DNA of 64,000 nt from an uncultured Muribaculaceae bacterium. GTDB taxonomy: Bacteria; Bacteroidota; Bacteroidia; Bacteroidales; Muribaculaceae. The DNA lies in assembly GCA_958436175.1 (NCBI GenBank), contig CAUBJF010000009.1, positions 46,829 to 110,828 on the forward strand. Direction: 5' to 3'. How positions within the stretch are numbered: the first letter of the stretch is position 1; every line of letters begins with the position of its first letter. Position numbers and translations under genes: made by a program. Under the pieces are notes generated by a model that saw only the letters and a program-made list of their open reading frames with translations, made no database searches and was not told the DNA's origin. Positions 52,373 through 62,390 of this stretch are shown one piece after another.

Positions 52373-55114
52373 ATGAACAGTACTGTCATGAAAATGCTGT
52401 GCGCGCCGGCTTTGCTCCTGCTGCTGTTGCTGGCCCCCTCTTGCAAGGAAAGCAAAGTATATAAGATAGGAGTATCGCAGTGCAATCAGGACGACTGGCG
52501 CTCGAAGATGAACGACGAGATCCTGCGCGAGGCCATGTTCCATGAAGACGTGAGCGTCGAGATTCGTTCCGCCGACTACAGCAACGAGCAGCAGGCCGCC
52601 GACCTCCGCTACTTTGCCGACAACGGTTTCGACATCGTCGTCGTCGCCCCCAACGAGGCCGAGGAACTAACGCCCGTCGTAAGGGAAATCTACCAAAGGG
52701 GCATCCCCGTGATAATTTTCGACCGCAATATCGTCGGCGACACCTATACGGCGCGTATTGCCGCCGACAACGTCGCCATAGGGCGCGAGGCCGCCCATTA
52801 TGCCCTCCACCTGCTTCCCCAGGGTGCCAAGGCATTGGAAATCTACGGCCTGACCGGTTCGACACCGGCCATAGAGCGCCACGAAGGATTCTCCCGGGAA
52901 TTCACGGCCGGAGGAGGGCGCATACTCGCCAGCGTGCCCGGCAACTGGCAGATGGAAGAGGCAGTCCCCGTGGTAGACTCCTTGCTGCGCCTCTACGACG
53001 ACGTGGATGTAATCTACGCCCACAACGACCGCATGGCCATCGGGGCCGCCGAGGTGGCCCGGAAGCTCGGACGCCGCGACGATATAAAGATCATAGGCAT
53101 TGACGCGGCACCCGATATCGGTATCAAGGCAGTCCTCGACAGAATAATCGACGTGACATTCCTATATCCCACCGAGGGGCACCGCATCGTCCGCACGGCG
53201 CTCGACATCCTCAAGGGCAATGATTACAATAAATTAGAAGTGATACCGGCTTCCTCCGCCGTCGACCTTTCCAATGCCGACATCCTCCTGGCGCAGAACG
53301 AGGCACTCAAGGAAGAGACCGACAAGATAAAGATACTCAAGGCGCAGATCGACGACTACTGGGCGCGCCATTCGTCGCAGACCATGCTCTTCTATTCCAG
53401 TATCGCCATCATCGTCCTGCTGACAGGTGTCATCTTCCTGGTCATGAGGTCCTACTGGCAGCACCGCCGCCACCAGCAGATACTCCTACGGCAGAACAGG
53501 GAGCTTGAGGAGCAGCGCGACCGCCAGAAGGAGCTCAACGAGCGCCTCGAAGCCGCCACGCAGTCCAAGCTCATGTTCTTCACCAACGTCTCCCACGACC
53601 TGCGCACGCCCCTGACGCTCATTGCAGAGCCTGTCGCACAGCTGGCTGGGGACGCCAACCTCACGCCGCAGCAGACCGCGCTGGCACGGATTGCCGACAA
53701 GAACGTCAGGATACTGCAGCGCCTAATCAACCAGATACTCGACTTCCGCAAGTACGAGAACGGCAAGCTCGACCTGCGGCTCGCTGAGGTTGATTTCGGC
53801 CATGCCGTGCGCGACTGGATGGAGTCCTTCCGCTCCCTTGGCCGCCGTCGCGACATAAAGCTCACCCTCAGCATGCCGGATTGCTGCGAGCCTCTGTCCG
53901 TGGCAATCGACAGCGAGAAGATAGAACGCGTGTTCTTCAATATCCTCTCAAACGCATTCAAATATACCCCCGATAACGGTTCAATCGAAGTCTCCGTCGC
54001 CTACACCCCTGCTGAGCTGACATTCCGCGTCAGCGATACGGGCGAGGGCATCAGCGAACGCGACCTCGGAAACATCTTCGACCGCTTCTTTCAGGTCGAC
54101 CGCGTTCATCCGCGAGGCTCGGGCATAGGGCTGTCGCTGTCGAAGGCCTTCGTGGAGCTTCACGGAGGCACCATCAGCGCCGAGAGCGTCCTTGGGCGAG
54201 GCTCGACCTTCACAGTCACGCTGCCCGTGCGCCATGTCGCCGCCGCCGTGCAGGAGGTTGGCAAAGCCATCGCCGACGAGGACGTGGACACCGAGCTCGC
54301 CGCCGACGGCGATATCGAGGCTGAGCGCTCCTTCGACAAGGCCCTGCCCCTCCTGCTGGTCATCGACGACAACCGCGACATACAACGCCTCGTCGGCGAG
54401 CTCCTCGGGACGGAATATAATGTTATAACGGCATCCGGTGGCCGCGAAGGCCTCCGTATGGCCGCGCGCTACGTGCCCGACGTGGTCATCTGCGACGTGA
54501 TGATGCCTGGCATGGACGGCCTCGAATGTTGCCGCCGCCTCAAGGCTGAAGTCTCGACATCGCATATCCCCGTACTGATGCTGACGGCATGCTCCATGGA
54601 CGAGCAGCGCGTCGAGGGCTACGACAGCGGTGCCGACGGCTATCTCTCCAAGCCCTTCAACACCGCCGTGCTGCGCGCGCGCCTCGCCGCCCTCATCGCC
54701 AACCGCCGCCGCATCGCCGACCTCGACCCGGCCGCGAAGACGCGTCCGGCCTCCGGCTCGGCCGACGGGACGCTGCCTGCCGGGGGCGACATCGACAGCG
54801 ACTTCTACCGCCGCTTCGTCGACATCTTCGAGCGCGAGATGGGCAACCCCGACATCAGCGTCGACAGTCTCGCCGCTGCCATGGGGCTCGAACGCTCCCA
54901 GTTCTACCGCAAGATAAAGTCGCTCACCAACTACTCGCCCGTCGAGCTCATGCGCCGCCTCCGCCTCCGCCGCGCACGCCGGCTCGTCACCTCGACCGAC
55001 AGCACCATCAGCGAGATAGCCTACGCCACCGGCTTCTCTACCCCGGCATACTTCACGCGCTGCTACCGCGAGGCCTACGGCGAGACTCCCACCGAAACAA
55101 GGGCGGCACTTTAA
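52373..55114 (+). CDS. Hybrid two-component system regulator with periplasmic sugar-binding domain (fructose sensor type)
   Basis: A 913-residue membrane protein uniting sensor and regulator. After an N-terminal hydrophobic segment comes a periplasmic binding-protein domain (YKIGVSQCNQDDWRSKMNDEI to about residue 310), then a membrane helix near 341-363, a histidine kinase (NVSHDLRTPLTL, His408; ATPase region with NILSNAFKYTPDNG), a receiver (VICDVMMPGMDG, Asp708) and an AraC-type DNA-binding end (ISEIAYATGFSTPAYFTRCYRE). This is the layout of BT1754, which binds fructose directly in B. thetaiotaomicron. It lies in the middle of the fructan locus it should control. Confidence 0.94.
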   Translation: MNSTVMKMLCAPALLLLLLLAPSCKESKVYKIGVSQCNQDDWRSKMNDEILREAMFHEDVSVEIRSADYSNEQQAADLRYFADNGFDIVVVAPNEAEELTPVVREIYQRGIPVIIFDRNIVGDTYTARIAADNVAIGREAAHYALHLLPQGAKALEIYGLTGSTPAIERHEGFSREFTAGGGRILASVPGNWQMEEAVPVVDSLLRLYDDVDVIYAHNDRMAIGAAEVARKLGRRDDIKIIGIDAAPDIGIKAVLDRIIDVTFLYPTEGHRIVRTALDILKGNDYNKLEVIPASSAVDLSNADILLAQNEALKEETDKIKILKAQIDDYWARHSSQTMLFYSSIAIIVLLTGVIFLVMRSYWQHRRHQQILLRQNRELEEQRDRQKELNERLEAATQSKLMFFTNVSHDLRTPLTLIAEPVAQLAGDANLTPQQTALARIADKNVRILQRLINQILDFRKYENGKLDLRLAEVDFGHAVRDWMESFRSLGRRRDIKLTLSMPDCCEPLSVAIDSEKIERVFFNILSNAFKYTPDNGSIEVSVAYTPAELTFRVSDTGEGISERDLGNIFDRFFQVDRVHPRGSGIGLSLSKAFVELHGGTISAESVLGRGSTFTVTLPVRHVAAAVQEVGKAIADEDVDTELAADGDIEAERSFDKALPLLLVIDDNRDIQRLVGELLGTEYNVITASGGREGLRMAARYVPDVVICDVMMPGMDGLECCRRLKAEVSTSHIPVLMLTACSMDEQRVEGYDSGADGYLSKPFNTAVLRARLAALIANRRRIADLDPAAKTRPASGSADGTLPAGGDIDSDFYRRFVDIFEREMGNPDISVDSLAAAMGLERSQFYRKIKSLTNYSPVELMRRLRLRRARRLVTSTDSTISEIAYATGFSTPAYFTRCYREAYGETPTETRAAL

Positions 55115-55126
55115 CCCCTCCCACAT

Positions 55127-55154
55127 GCGCCGGCCTTTATGGCCGGCGTTTTTT
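55127..55154 (+). terminator. Intrinsic terminator after the sensor gene
   Basis: A perfect 8-bp GC-rich stem (CGCCGGCC 55128-55135 with GGCCGGCG 55141-55148), 5-base loop, then six T. Confidence 0.9.
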
Positions 55155-55168
55155 ATGCGCGACTGCGA

Positions 55169-55210
55169 AAAATCGTGCATAAGCTGTCGCTGAGGGTGTA
55201 CGCCCGATTT
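55169..55210. promoter_or_regulatory. Putative operator of the fructan sensor, copy 2
   Basis: AAAATCGTGCATAAG (55169-55183) faces AAAATCGGGCGTACA on the other strand (55210-55196). The left arm equals that of copy 1 over AAAATCGTGCATA, and the right arm keeps GCCCGATTTT. It ends 50 bases before the susC -7 box. Confidence 0.65.
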
Positions 55211-55259
55211 TTAATACCGTTTGCAACATCATTTATATCCCATGGAGCGAGGGAGGGCA

Positions 55260-55267
55260 TAACTTTG
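55260..55267 (+). promoter_or_regulatory. -7 element for the fructan susC
   Basis: TAACTTTG fits the consensus, 33 bases before the ATG at 55301. No TTTG at the -33 spacing, consistent with need for the hybrid regulator. Confidence 0.65.
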
Positions 55268-55300
55268 TCGCAGAAATTAACTTTTTCAAATCTAATCTCT

Positions 55301-58300
55301 ATGAAACGAACATTCCTCAGTGCTCTCTTTCTTGCCATCATGGCAATAGTGATGCAGGCGCAGAACGTCTCTGTGCGTGGAACGGTGCTTTCAGCTACGG
55401 ACGACGAGCCCCTTATAGGCGCTTCCGTGGTCTGCGAGGCTACCAAGGCAGCAGCCGCCACCGACATTGACGGCAAATTTGAAATCATGGTCCCGAACGG
55501 TGCTTCACTGAAAGTATCCTATGTCGGATTCGTCCCTGTTGAAGTGAAAGCCGTCGACGGCATGACTATACGTCTACAGGACAACAACGAACTTCTCGAT
55601 GACCTCGTGGTCGTCGGTTACCAGACAGTGAAAAAAGCCGACCTGACCGGCGCTGTCGCTGTCGTTCCAACCAAATCCCTCGAAACTACTCCCGACACCG
55701 ACCCTATGCGAGCATTGCAGGGCAAAGTTCCGGGTATGACAATCACCAGCAACGGTGCTCCGTGCGGAACGGGCACGGTGCGTATCCGTGGTATCGGTTC
55801 TTTCAATGCTTCGCAGGACCCTCTGTTCGTTATTGACGGTGTGCCGACGACTGCTACCCTGAATTCCTTCAATCCCAATGATATAGAAAGCATGCAGGTG
55901 CTCAAGGATGCCGCCTCCGCTTCTATCTATGGCTCGCGCGCCGCAAACGGTGTCATCATCATCACGACCAAGAAGGGCTCCGCACGCCAGAATAAAGTAA
56001 ATGTAAGTTTCTCGGCCGGACTGACCGCTCAGTTCTACTCGTCGCAATCGACAATGAAGCTTCTCGATACCCCTCAGTATGCCACCGCCATGGCGCAGGC
56101 AGCTTTAAACGACGGTCTCGACCCTGTGGCATATGCTTCGAGCTACGGCCTGGATATGAATGCTTCCAGCGGTTATCCTATCCGTGTTTATGATGCAGCA
56201 GCCGGCAAATACCGCGACTATACAGTAAACGGCCGTTACGACGGATATATCAATGCCAAGAAAACGATGCTGATGTCGAATACCGACTGGCTAGATGAAA
56301 TTTCGCGTACAGGCTTCACACAGACCTACGACGCTGCCGTATCGACAGCTACCGAAAGAGCCACGGCTTTCTTCTCACTCGGCTATCGCCATAACGACGG
56401 TATTCTCAAATACACCAATTTCGAGAATATCTCCGCACGTATGAATTCTACATTCAAGATCAGCAATGCTGTCACCGTCGGGGAGAACTTCTCGCTCTCA
56501 TACAGAAAGCAGGTCAACTGCGAGCCTCTCGAAAACGCCCTCAAGATGCCTTCGGTTGTCCCCGTATTCGAAACAGACGGCAAGACTTACGGCGGTCCTG
56601 TCGGAAGTATGTCCGACCGACAGAATCCTCTGCGCGAACTTGACTTTAACAAGGACAATGCCCTCAGCATATGGCGTCTTTTCGGAAATGCCTTTCTCGA
56701 AATAAGACCCGTCAAAGGTCTCCTTCTAAGATCCAACTTCGGCCTCGATTATGATGCGGCTTTTATCCACTCCTATCGGTATACATGGCACAGCGATATC
56801 GTCAATAATAACACTAACTCGACGACCCTCTCGCAGGCCAACGACTCAAAGTGGACATGGAGTAATACCGCAAACTACAACTTCACTCTCTCGAACGACC
56901 ACGCTTTCACAGTCCTTGCAGGTATGGAACTAAACCGTCAGAGCCGTATTGACTTCGCCGGTTATAATGAAGACTATGATATCGAAAATACAGACTACAT
57001 GTATCCCGATGCCTCTGTAGGTGTCGAGAAATCGACCGGTAACCGTTCGCAGTATGCCCTGATATCATTCTTCGGCAAGGTCGACTACAACTGGCGCAAC
57101 TTAATCCTTGCATCGTTCACTATCCGTCGTGACGGTTCCTCGCGCTTCGGTAAGAACAACCGCTACGGTACATTTCCTGCTGCCACTCTCGGCTACCGTA
57201 TCTCTGAAAATCTCAAAAAAGACTGGCTCAACGACCTAAAGATTCGCCTCTCATGGGGTAAGACAGGTAACCAGGCTATCTCGAACACTGCCCGCTATGC
57301 CCTTTACGTAGCTGATTATGGCAACGACCGCCTGACATCTACGGCCTACGACATCCTTCTTCAGCAAAGCGGCGTCTTCCCCTCGGGCTATATCGCAACA
57401 CAGACCGCCAACGATAACCTCAAATGGGAATCGACTGAGCAGTTCAATGTCGGTGTCGATTTTAGTATGCTCAAAGACAAGCTCTACGGTTCTGTCGACG
57501 GCTATGTCAAGAACGTGAAGGACATGCTCATCAATCCTGCCTACCTCGGCTCTATGGGCGAAGGTGGTGCCTCCTGGCTCAACGGTCCCTCACTGCGCGA
57601 CTGGGGTATGGAATTTATTGTCGGCTGGCGCGACGAACTCGCCTGCGGTCTCAACTACCGCGCTTCTCTCAATATGGACTTCTTCCGCAATAAAGTTACA
57701 TATCTTCCCTCTTCAACAACCGGCTCCTATGTCCATACTACGACACAGAATCTCGTTGAGGCCAAGCAGCCCTACGGTTCGCGAGTAGGCTATGTGTTCG
57801 ACGGCCTCTTCCAGAACCAGGCAGAAGTCGACAGCCACGGCCAGGAAGGTGCCCGAGTAGGCGGTATGCGTTATGCCGACCTCAACCATGACGGCAAGAT
57901 CACAGCCGACGACCAGACTTGGATTCTCAATCCAGTCCCCGATCTTTCTTTCGGTCTTAATCTCGAACTCGGTTATAAGAATTTAGACCTCCAGATGTTC
58001 TGGCAGGGAGTTATCGGAAAGGATGTCTACAACGACCAGAAATTCCAAACCGACTTCTGGAGCACAGTGGATGCCGGCAGCAACAAGGGCCTACGCCTGC
58101 TCGACGCATGGCTGCCCGAAGTGAATACTAAGTCGACAATCCCGATGCTGACTACAAATAATCGTGGTGACGAAGGCCGTCAGTCCTCCTATTTCGTTGA
58201 GAATGGTTCATATGCCAAACTCCGAACGCTTCAGCTCGGATATACTCTTCCTTCGAATATCCTCGCAAAACTAAGGATGACAAAGGCCCGTGTCTATGTC

Positions 58301-58420
58301 TCGGGCCAGAACCTCGTGACCATCAAAAGCAGCAGCCTGACATGTACTGACCCCGAGAACCCGGCATGGGGCTATCCTATACCGACTTCCCTCTCGTTCG
58401 GCCTGCAACTTGATTTCTAA
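55301..58420 (+). CDS. SusC-type TonB-dependent transporter of the fructan locus
   Basis: A 1039-residue outer-membrane protein. A signal peptide (MKRTFLSALFLAIMAIVMQAQ) leads directly into a carboxypeptidase-like domain (VSVRGTVLSATDDEPLIGASVV), then the box LLDDLVVVGYQTVKKADLTG, plug and barrel ending LSFGLQLDF. It has no STN domain, as expected for a transporter under a hybrid two-component regulator. The ATG at 55301 follows the promoter box; a longer frame from 55139 would run over the operator. It should import fructo-oligosaccharides with SusD. Confidence 0.95.
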   Translation: MKRTFLSALFLAIMAIVMQAQNVSVRGTVLSATDDEPLIGASVVCEATKAAAATDIDGKFEIMVPNGASLKVSYVGFVPVEVKAVDGMTIRLQDNNELLDDLVVVGYQTVKKADLTGAVAVVPTKSLETTPDTDPMRALQGKVPGMTITSNGAPCGTGTVRIRGIGSFNASQDPLFVIDGVPTTATLNSFNPNDIESMQVLKDAASASIYGSRAANGVIIITTKKGSARQNKVNVSFSAGLTAQFYSSQSTMKLLDTPQYATAMAQAALNDGLDPVAYASSYGLDMNASSGYPIRVYDAAAGKYRDYTVNGRYDGYINAKKTMLMSNTDWLDEISRTGFTQTYDAAVSTATERATAFFSLGYRHNDGILKYTNFENISARMNSTFKISNAVTVGENFSLSYRKQVNCEPLENALKMPSVVPVFETDGKTYGGPVGSMSDRQNPLRELDFNKDNALSIWRLFGNAFLEIRPVKGLLLRSNFGLDYDAAFIHSYRYTWHSDIVNNNTNSTTLSQANDSKWTWSNTANYNFTLSNDHAFTVLAGMELNRQSRIDFAGYNEDYDIENTDYMYPDASVGVEKSTGNRSQYALISFFGKVDYNWRNLILASFTIRRDGSSRFGKNNRYGTFPAATLGYRISENLKKDWLNDLKIRLSWGKTGNQAISNTARYALYVADYGNDRLTSTAYDILLQQSGVFPSGYIATQTANDNLKWESTEQFNVGVDFSMLKDKLYGSVDGYVKNVKDMLINPAYLGSMGEGGASWLNGPSLRDWGMEFIVGWRDELACGLNYRASLNMDFFRNKVTYLPSSTTGSYVHTTTQNLVEAKQPYGSRVGYVFDGLFQNQAEVDSHGQEGARVGGMRYADLNHDGKITADDQTWILNPVPDLSFGLNLELGYKNLDLQMFWQGVIGKDVYNDQKFQTDFWSTVDAGSNKGLRLLDAWLPEVNTKSTIPMLTTNNRGDEGRQSSYFVENGSYAKLRTLQLGYTLPSNILAKLRMTKARVYVSGQNLVTIKSSSLTCTDPENPAWGYPIPTSLSFGLQLDF

Positions 58421-58439
58421 TCCTCAAACAAGAAAAACA

Positions 58440-60179
58440 ATGAAATCCTTAAAAATATATCTTTCACTGATACTTGTAGCGCTCTTCGCCTCCTGCGACG
58501 ACTTTATCGATGTTCCGCCGACAGGTGCCATCGACGGCGATCTCGCGTATTCCGAACCCGACAAGATGGTTAATGCGGCCTATGCAGCTCTCGGCGACTG
58601 CTGGTTCGACTGCCCCAATAATCTCTGGCCCTATAATGACGTGTCGTCCGACGACTGCGTGAAAGGTGGTTTCGGTCTTACTGACACCGGTTATCATCCC
58701 CTTGAAATTTGGTCGACAGTGACTGCCTCCACGCCAGGTGAATTCGACGGTATGTGGTACCGCCTCTACTGCCATATTTCCCGTTGCAACCGTGCTCTCA
58801 CAGCCCTTCAGCAGCATGGCGCGGAAAAACTCGGCGAGGAAGTCACTGCCCAGCGTATCGGCGAGGTTCATTTCCTCCGCGGCCACTTCTACTTCAAGCT
58901 GCTGAACCTCTTCCGCCAGATTCCTTGGGTAGATGAGACTGTCTTCCAGAACAACACGCAGGAACAGACACGCAACGACGAGTTTACCTACGAGGAGCTC
59001 TTCGGCAAGGTGATAAATGACTTCGAGATTGCGTATGACGCCCTACCGGTAGAACCGGCCGACGGTCTCGGACGCGCAAACAAGATTGCGGCAGCTGCAT
59101 ATCTCGCAAAATGCTATCTCACTCTTGCCTGGGGCGACGGCTACGAGGCTACGAATGGTGTAGGCTTCATCAATGAAGAGTATATGCGCAAGGTAGTAGA
59201 ATATACCGACGTGGTAGCCAAATCGAACTATGGCTACCTCGAGGACTTTGGCGATATCTTTCTGCCCGAATACAAGAACAGCAAGGAATCCGTATTTGCC
59301 GTACAGACTTCCCAGTATACAGAAGACAACACTCGCTTCGGCCGTGCAAATTGGTCAAATATGCTGAACGGCTGCTGGGGTATCTGGTCCTGCGGCTGGG
59401 ATCTGCATAAACCTTCGCAGAATCTTGTCAATGCCTTCAAGACCAAGAACGGTCTGCCGATGTTCGATACATTTGACGATAAAATCGATTATCCTCTTCT
59501 CGACCGTCCCAATGCACAGAAATGGGATCCGCGCCTATTTCATACAGTAGGCATGCCTACCTTCCCATACAAATATGAAAGCGAGTACACTATGACGATG
59601 GCCAATGCTCGCACTCCTGCTACCTATGGTTTCTACGCTTCGCTCAAAGAAGTGCCGCAGCGGAGCGCCGGCGAGACCTTCGACTCGCCCTGGCAGGCAT
59701 TCGCAATGAACGACTACGTATTCCGCTACACCGACGTTATGCTCATGCGCGCTGAGGCTCTCATCGAACTTGGCCGTCTCGGCGAAGCCCGTACTATCAT
59801 TAACGACATTCGTCAGCGTGCCGCAAATTCTGTCGACAAGCATATCGCCTATGCGAAGGATTTCTGCGAAATCGCTCTCTATCCCGATTCTTTCTTTGCC
59901 GACAAGGAGACAGCCCGAAAATGCCTCCGCTGGGAACGCCGTCTCGAGATGGCGATGGAGAACTGCCGTTTCTTCGACCTCCGTCGCTGGGGCGTGGCAT
60001 CGACGGTGCTCAACCGCTACTTCGAGACTGCGAAGAAGGCCGTCTACGAGGGCGTGGCTTACGGCCAATACTACGAAGATGCCCACTTCACTCCGGGTAA
60101 GAACGAGTTCTTCCCTCTTCCCTACAACCAGCTTTTCTATATCCCCGGGCTCTATGTCCAGAACAAGGGGTACAATTGA
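58440..60179 (+). CDS. SusD-type surface lipoprotein of the fructan locus
   Basis: A 579-residue lipoprotein (signal peptide MKSLKIYLSLILVALFASC, with the lipidated cysteine in ASC) that starts 19 bases after susC. SusD-family signatures include HFLRGHFYFKLLNLFRQIPWVDE, YVFRYTDVMLMRAEALIELG and the C-terminal CLRWERRLEMAMENCRFFDLRRW. It would cap the SusC barrel and bind fructan at the cell surface. Unlike the B. thetaiotaomicron locus, no SusE-like surface binding protein follows. Confidence 0.94.
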   Translation: MKSLKIYLSLILVALFASCDDFIDVPPTGAIDGDLAYSEPDKMVNAAYAALGDCWFDCPNNLWPYNDVSSDDCVKGGFGLTDTGYHPLEIWSTVTASTPGEFDGMWYRLYCHISRCNRALTALQQHGAEKLGEEVTAQRIGEVHFLRGHFYFKLLNLFRQIPWVDETVFQNNTQEQTRNDEFTYEELFGKVINDFEIAYDALPVEPADGLGRANKIAAAAYLAKCYLTLAWGDGYEATNGVGFINEEYMRKVVEYTDVVAKSNYGYLEDFGDIFLPEYKNSKESVFAVQTSQYTEDNTRFGRANWSNMLNGCWGIWSCGWDLHKPSQNLVNAFKTKNGLPMFDTFDDKIDYPLLDRPNAQKWDPRLFHTVGMPTFPYKYESEYTMTMANARTPATYGFYASLKEVPQRSAGETFDSPWQAFAMNDYVFRYTDVMLMRAEALIELGRLGEARTIINDIRQRAANSVDKHIAYAKDFCEIALYPDSFFADKETARKCLRWERRLEMAMENCRFFDLRRWGVASTVLNRYFETAKKAVYEGVAYGQYYEDAHFTPGKNEFFPLPYNQLFYIPGLYVQNKGYN

Positions 60180-60219
60180 CCGGTAGGATTTTAGGTCCAG
60201 GCGATATTAATTGATAGCA

Positions 60220-60249
60220 CAGGCCGGACGACTCGCATCGCCCGGCCTG
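60220..60249. terminator. Possible two-way terminator between susD and the GH32-like gene
   Basis: CAGGCCGG (60220-60227) pairs with CCGGCCTG (60242-60249) between converging genes. T tracts on either side are poor. Confidence 0.45.
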
Positions 60250-60267
60250 AATCTGTCTTGCCCCCGT

Positions 60268-62352
60268 CTATTCGGCGAGGGGAGTGATGGTGATATCGCT
60301 CAGGGCGAGGCTGTCGGCACTGAGGCGCAGGCGCGCCGGGCGGAGCCGTTCGCGGTAGGAGAGCATGGTGCGCTGACGGCCTATCTCGGTGTCGAGGAGC
60401 GTGCCACCGAATTTCTCCGAGGCTTTGACGAGCATGCGGACGGCGAAGCTGCCGCCGGTGCCGGGGACATTCTCTATGGCATAGTCGCGTCCCTGCTGGG
60501 GGCTTCCTCCCTCGTGGAGCGTGGGCTGGCGCATGTCGCCCCGGCCGCTGTACTGTGCGCGGTCTTCGCCGCAGTCGAGGCTCCAGCAGCAGGCATCCTG
60601 CTCGCCGCAGTCTTCCTTGGGCAGCAGCTCGACGGCGAGGTGGCCTGCGCCGGGATGCGTGGGCGTGACTTCGAAGCTGAGTAGGAATGAGGGCGAAGGC
60701 AGGGCTGCGGCAACGGTGCCTCCCGGGGCGCAGCCGGGCAGGGTGGTGACTTCGGACGAGAGGGCGGGGACGAGTTCGGGCATCCAGCGCGTGCCGAGTG
60801 CTCCGCCGGGCAGGGAGACGAGCTCGTGGATGACGAGGGCTCCGCCCCATGCCCTGAGCCATGTCCATCCCGCGGCGAGACAGCGTCCGTCGGGGATAGT
60901 GGCGACGGTGGGAACGCAGAGGCCGTTGTAGAAGTCACCTGCTTCGGCTGCAATGTCGCGGTAGGCGCTGTCGGGCTCGGTGCTTTTCTTGGCCCACAGG
61001 CCGGTGAAGCCGCCGACGATGTAGTCGCGGCCGCCCATGCTGAAGAAGAAGGTGCAGTCGCCGCCGGGGGGGAAGTCGGCATCGATGCAGTGCCATCCGC
61101 CGCCGACTGTGTCGGAAGCCCACGTGCCGCGCGCGCCGTAGCTGGCCAGCAGGCGGAGCCTCCCTTGGTGGTCGGTGTAGATGCCGGGGTTCTCGCAGGG
61201 GTGGAAGAGGCGGCCTGTCTTGAGGAAGTGGTCGCCGCCGTCGTCGCTGATGGAGTAGGACGATCCGGCAGGGATGCCCTGAAGCTCATGACGGTCGAAG
61301 GATCCTGTATGTCCTTCCTTTTCGAGGTAGGCGTACTGCTCCGGGAGGGCGGTCTGCTCGTAGGGATAGATGCGCGTGCTGTGGTAACCGTAGCTCAGGC
61401 ATAGGCGGCCGTCCCATACGAAGGGCGTGCCCGTGCCGAAGGTCTCCCACTGCTCGTCGATAGGCACGGCGGCTTCGTGCTCCTTCCAGTGGCGGAAATC
61501 GCGTGTCGAAAGGTGCTCGAAGTAGTGGCCTCCGCGTCCGAACTTGCTCTGGTGGCCGCGCCGGTCGTAGAGGTAGAAGAGATGGTAGGTGCCGTCGTGG
61601 ACGATGCTTACCACGTCGCCGACCCACGAGTTGTGTCCCCTCGGGGTCCAATACTGTAGCTGTGGCTGCGGCTCACCGGAAGTCACTGCGGCTCGCACGG
61701 GCTCGGCGGCGGGGTAGTATACTGCGGCTTCCGATACGAACTGCGGGTCTATCTTCCATTCGGTCATCTTTTGGGTCGTGGGATAGCCGAGGGGGAAGTC
61801 GTTGTCGAGGAGCCGGCCGTCGACGTACATAGTCCAGCGCGTGCCTGTGAAATTGAGCACTACCCGATGCTGTCCGTACGGCTCGTCGAGGATGGCAAGG
61901 GGTATTCCGACTGTCATTCGCTCCGTCTTGCCGTCGACGGGCAACACGAGGTCTATGGCGGCTTCGAGCACGGGGACAGTGCCATCGGGCATCTTGTATG
62001 CCGGATAGTTCTGCTTGTCACGGTCGAGGGGGTTGTGCTGGCGCAGGCATACGTCGACGGCCCCGGGGATTTCGAGGATGTGGCGGTCGGCTGTAGGTCG
62101 CTGAAGGTCGGCGGTGAAGGCTATGGCGAAGCCTTTTTCGATGCTGTCCGCCGCAGGGAGTGGTGCGTGGCTCACGGCAGAGTCGAGCTGTGCGGCTGCT
62201 TTGGCCGGGAGGTGGATGTCCCAGGAGTTGGACAGGAGCTCTATGCGCGCCGTGTCGGTGGGGGCTTCCTGCTGTCGGCGGCAGGAGGAAGCCGTAGCCG
62301 CGGCAGCCAGCAGGGCGGCAGCCAGGCCGAAGTTAAGGAATCTGTTTATCAT
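60268..62352 (-). CDS. GH32-like beta-propeller lipoprotein with altered active-site motif
   Basis: A 694-residue lipoprotein (lipobox TASSC; ATG at 62352 chosen because it opens the signal peptide). Residues to about 230 look like a lectin-type sandwich. The propeller begins at GHNSWVGDVVSIVHDGTYHLFYLYDRRG, where canonical GH32 has WxNDPNG. HYFEHLSTRDFRHWKEHE, SYSISDDGGDHF and CENPGIYTDHQGRLRLLAS resemble the GH32/GH43 propellers, but RDP and EC motifs are not clear. It may hydrolyse fructan by a variant site, act on another sugar, or only bind. GC content is higher than in most of the window. Confidence 0.72.
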   Translation of the reverse strand: MINRFLNFGLAAALLAAAATASSCRRQQEAPTDTARIELLSNSWDIHLPAKAAAQLDSAVSHAPLPAADSIEKGFAIAFTADLQRPTADRHILEIPGAVDVCLRQHNPLDRDKQNYPAYKMPDGTVPVLEAAIDLVLPVDGKTERMTVGIPLAILDEPYGQHRVVLNFTGTRWTMYVDGRLLDNDFPLGYPTTQKMTEWKIDPQFVSEAAVYYPAAEPVRAAVTSGEPQPQLQYWTPRGHNSWVGDVVSIVHDGTYHLFYLYDRRGHQSKFGRGGHYFEHLSTRDFRHWKEHEAAVPIDEQWETFGTGTPFVWDGRLCLSYGYHSTRIYPYEQTALPEQYAYLEKEGHTGSFDRHELQGIPAGSSYSISDDGGDHFLKTGRLFHPCENPGIYTDHQGRLRLLASYGARGTWASDTVGGGWHCIDADFPPGGDCTFFFSMGGRDYIVGGFTGLWAKKSTEPDSAYRDIAAEAGDFYNGLCVPTVATIPDGRCLAAGWTWLRAWGGALVIHELVSLPGGALGTRWMPELVPALSSEVTTLPGCAPGGTVAAALPSPSFLLSFEVTPTHPGAGHLAVELLPKEDCGEQDACCWSLDCGEDRAQYSGRGDMRQPTLHEGGSPQQGRDYAIENVPGTGGSFAVRMLVKASEKFGGTLLDTEIGRQRTMLSYRERLRPARLRLSADSLALSDITITPLAE

Positions 62353-62390
62353 AGGTCTTGCTTTATGGTGGAATGCAGTGAGCCGGAGGC

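Noticed and set aside
53981..55180. Minus-strand frame of 399 codons
   Set aside because: Antisense shadow of the hybrid sensor gene in a GC-rich stretch.
55139..55300. Upstream extension of the fructan susC to 55139
   Set aside because: The extension would cover the terminator, the dyad operator and the -7 box; the signal peptide starts at 55301.
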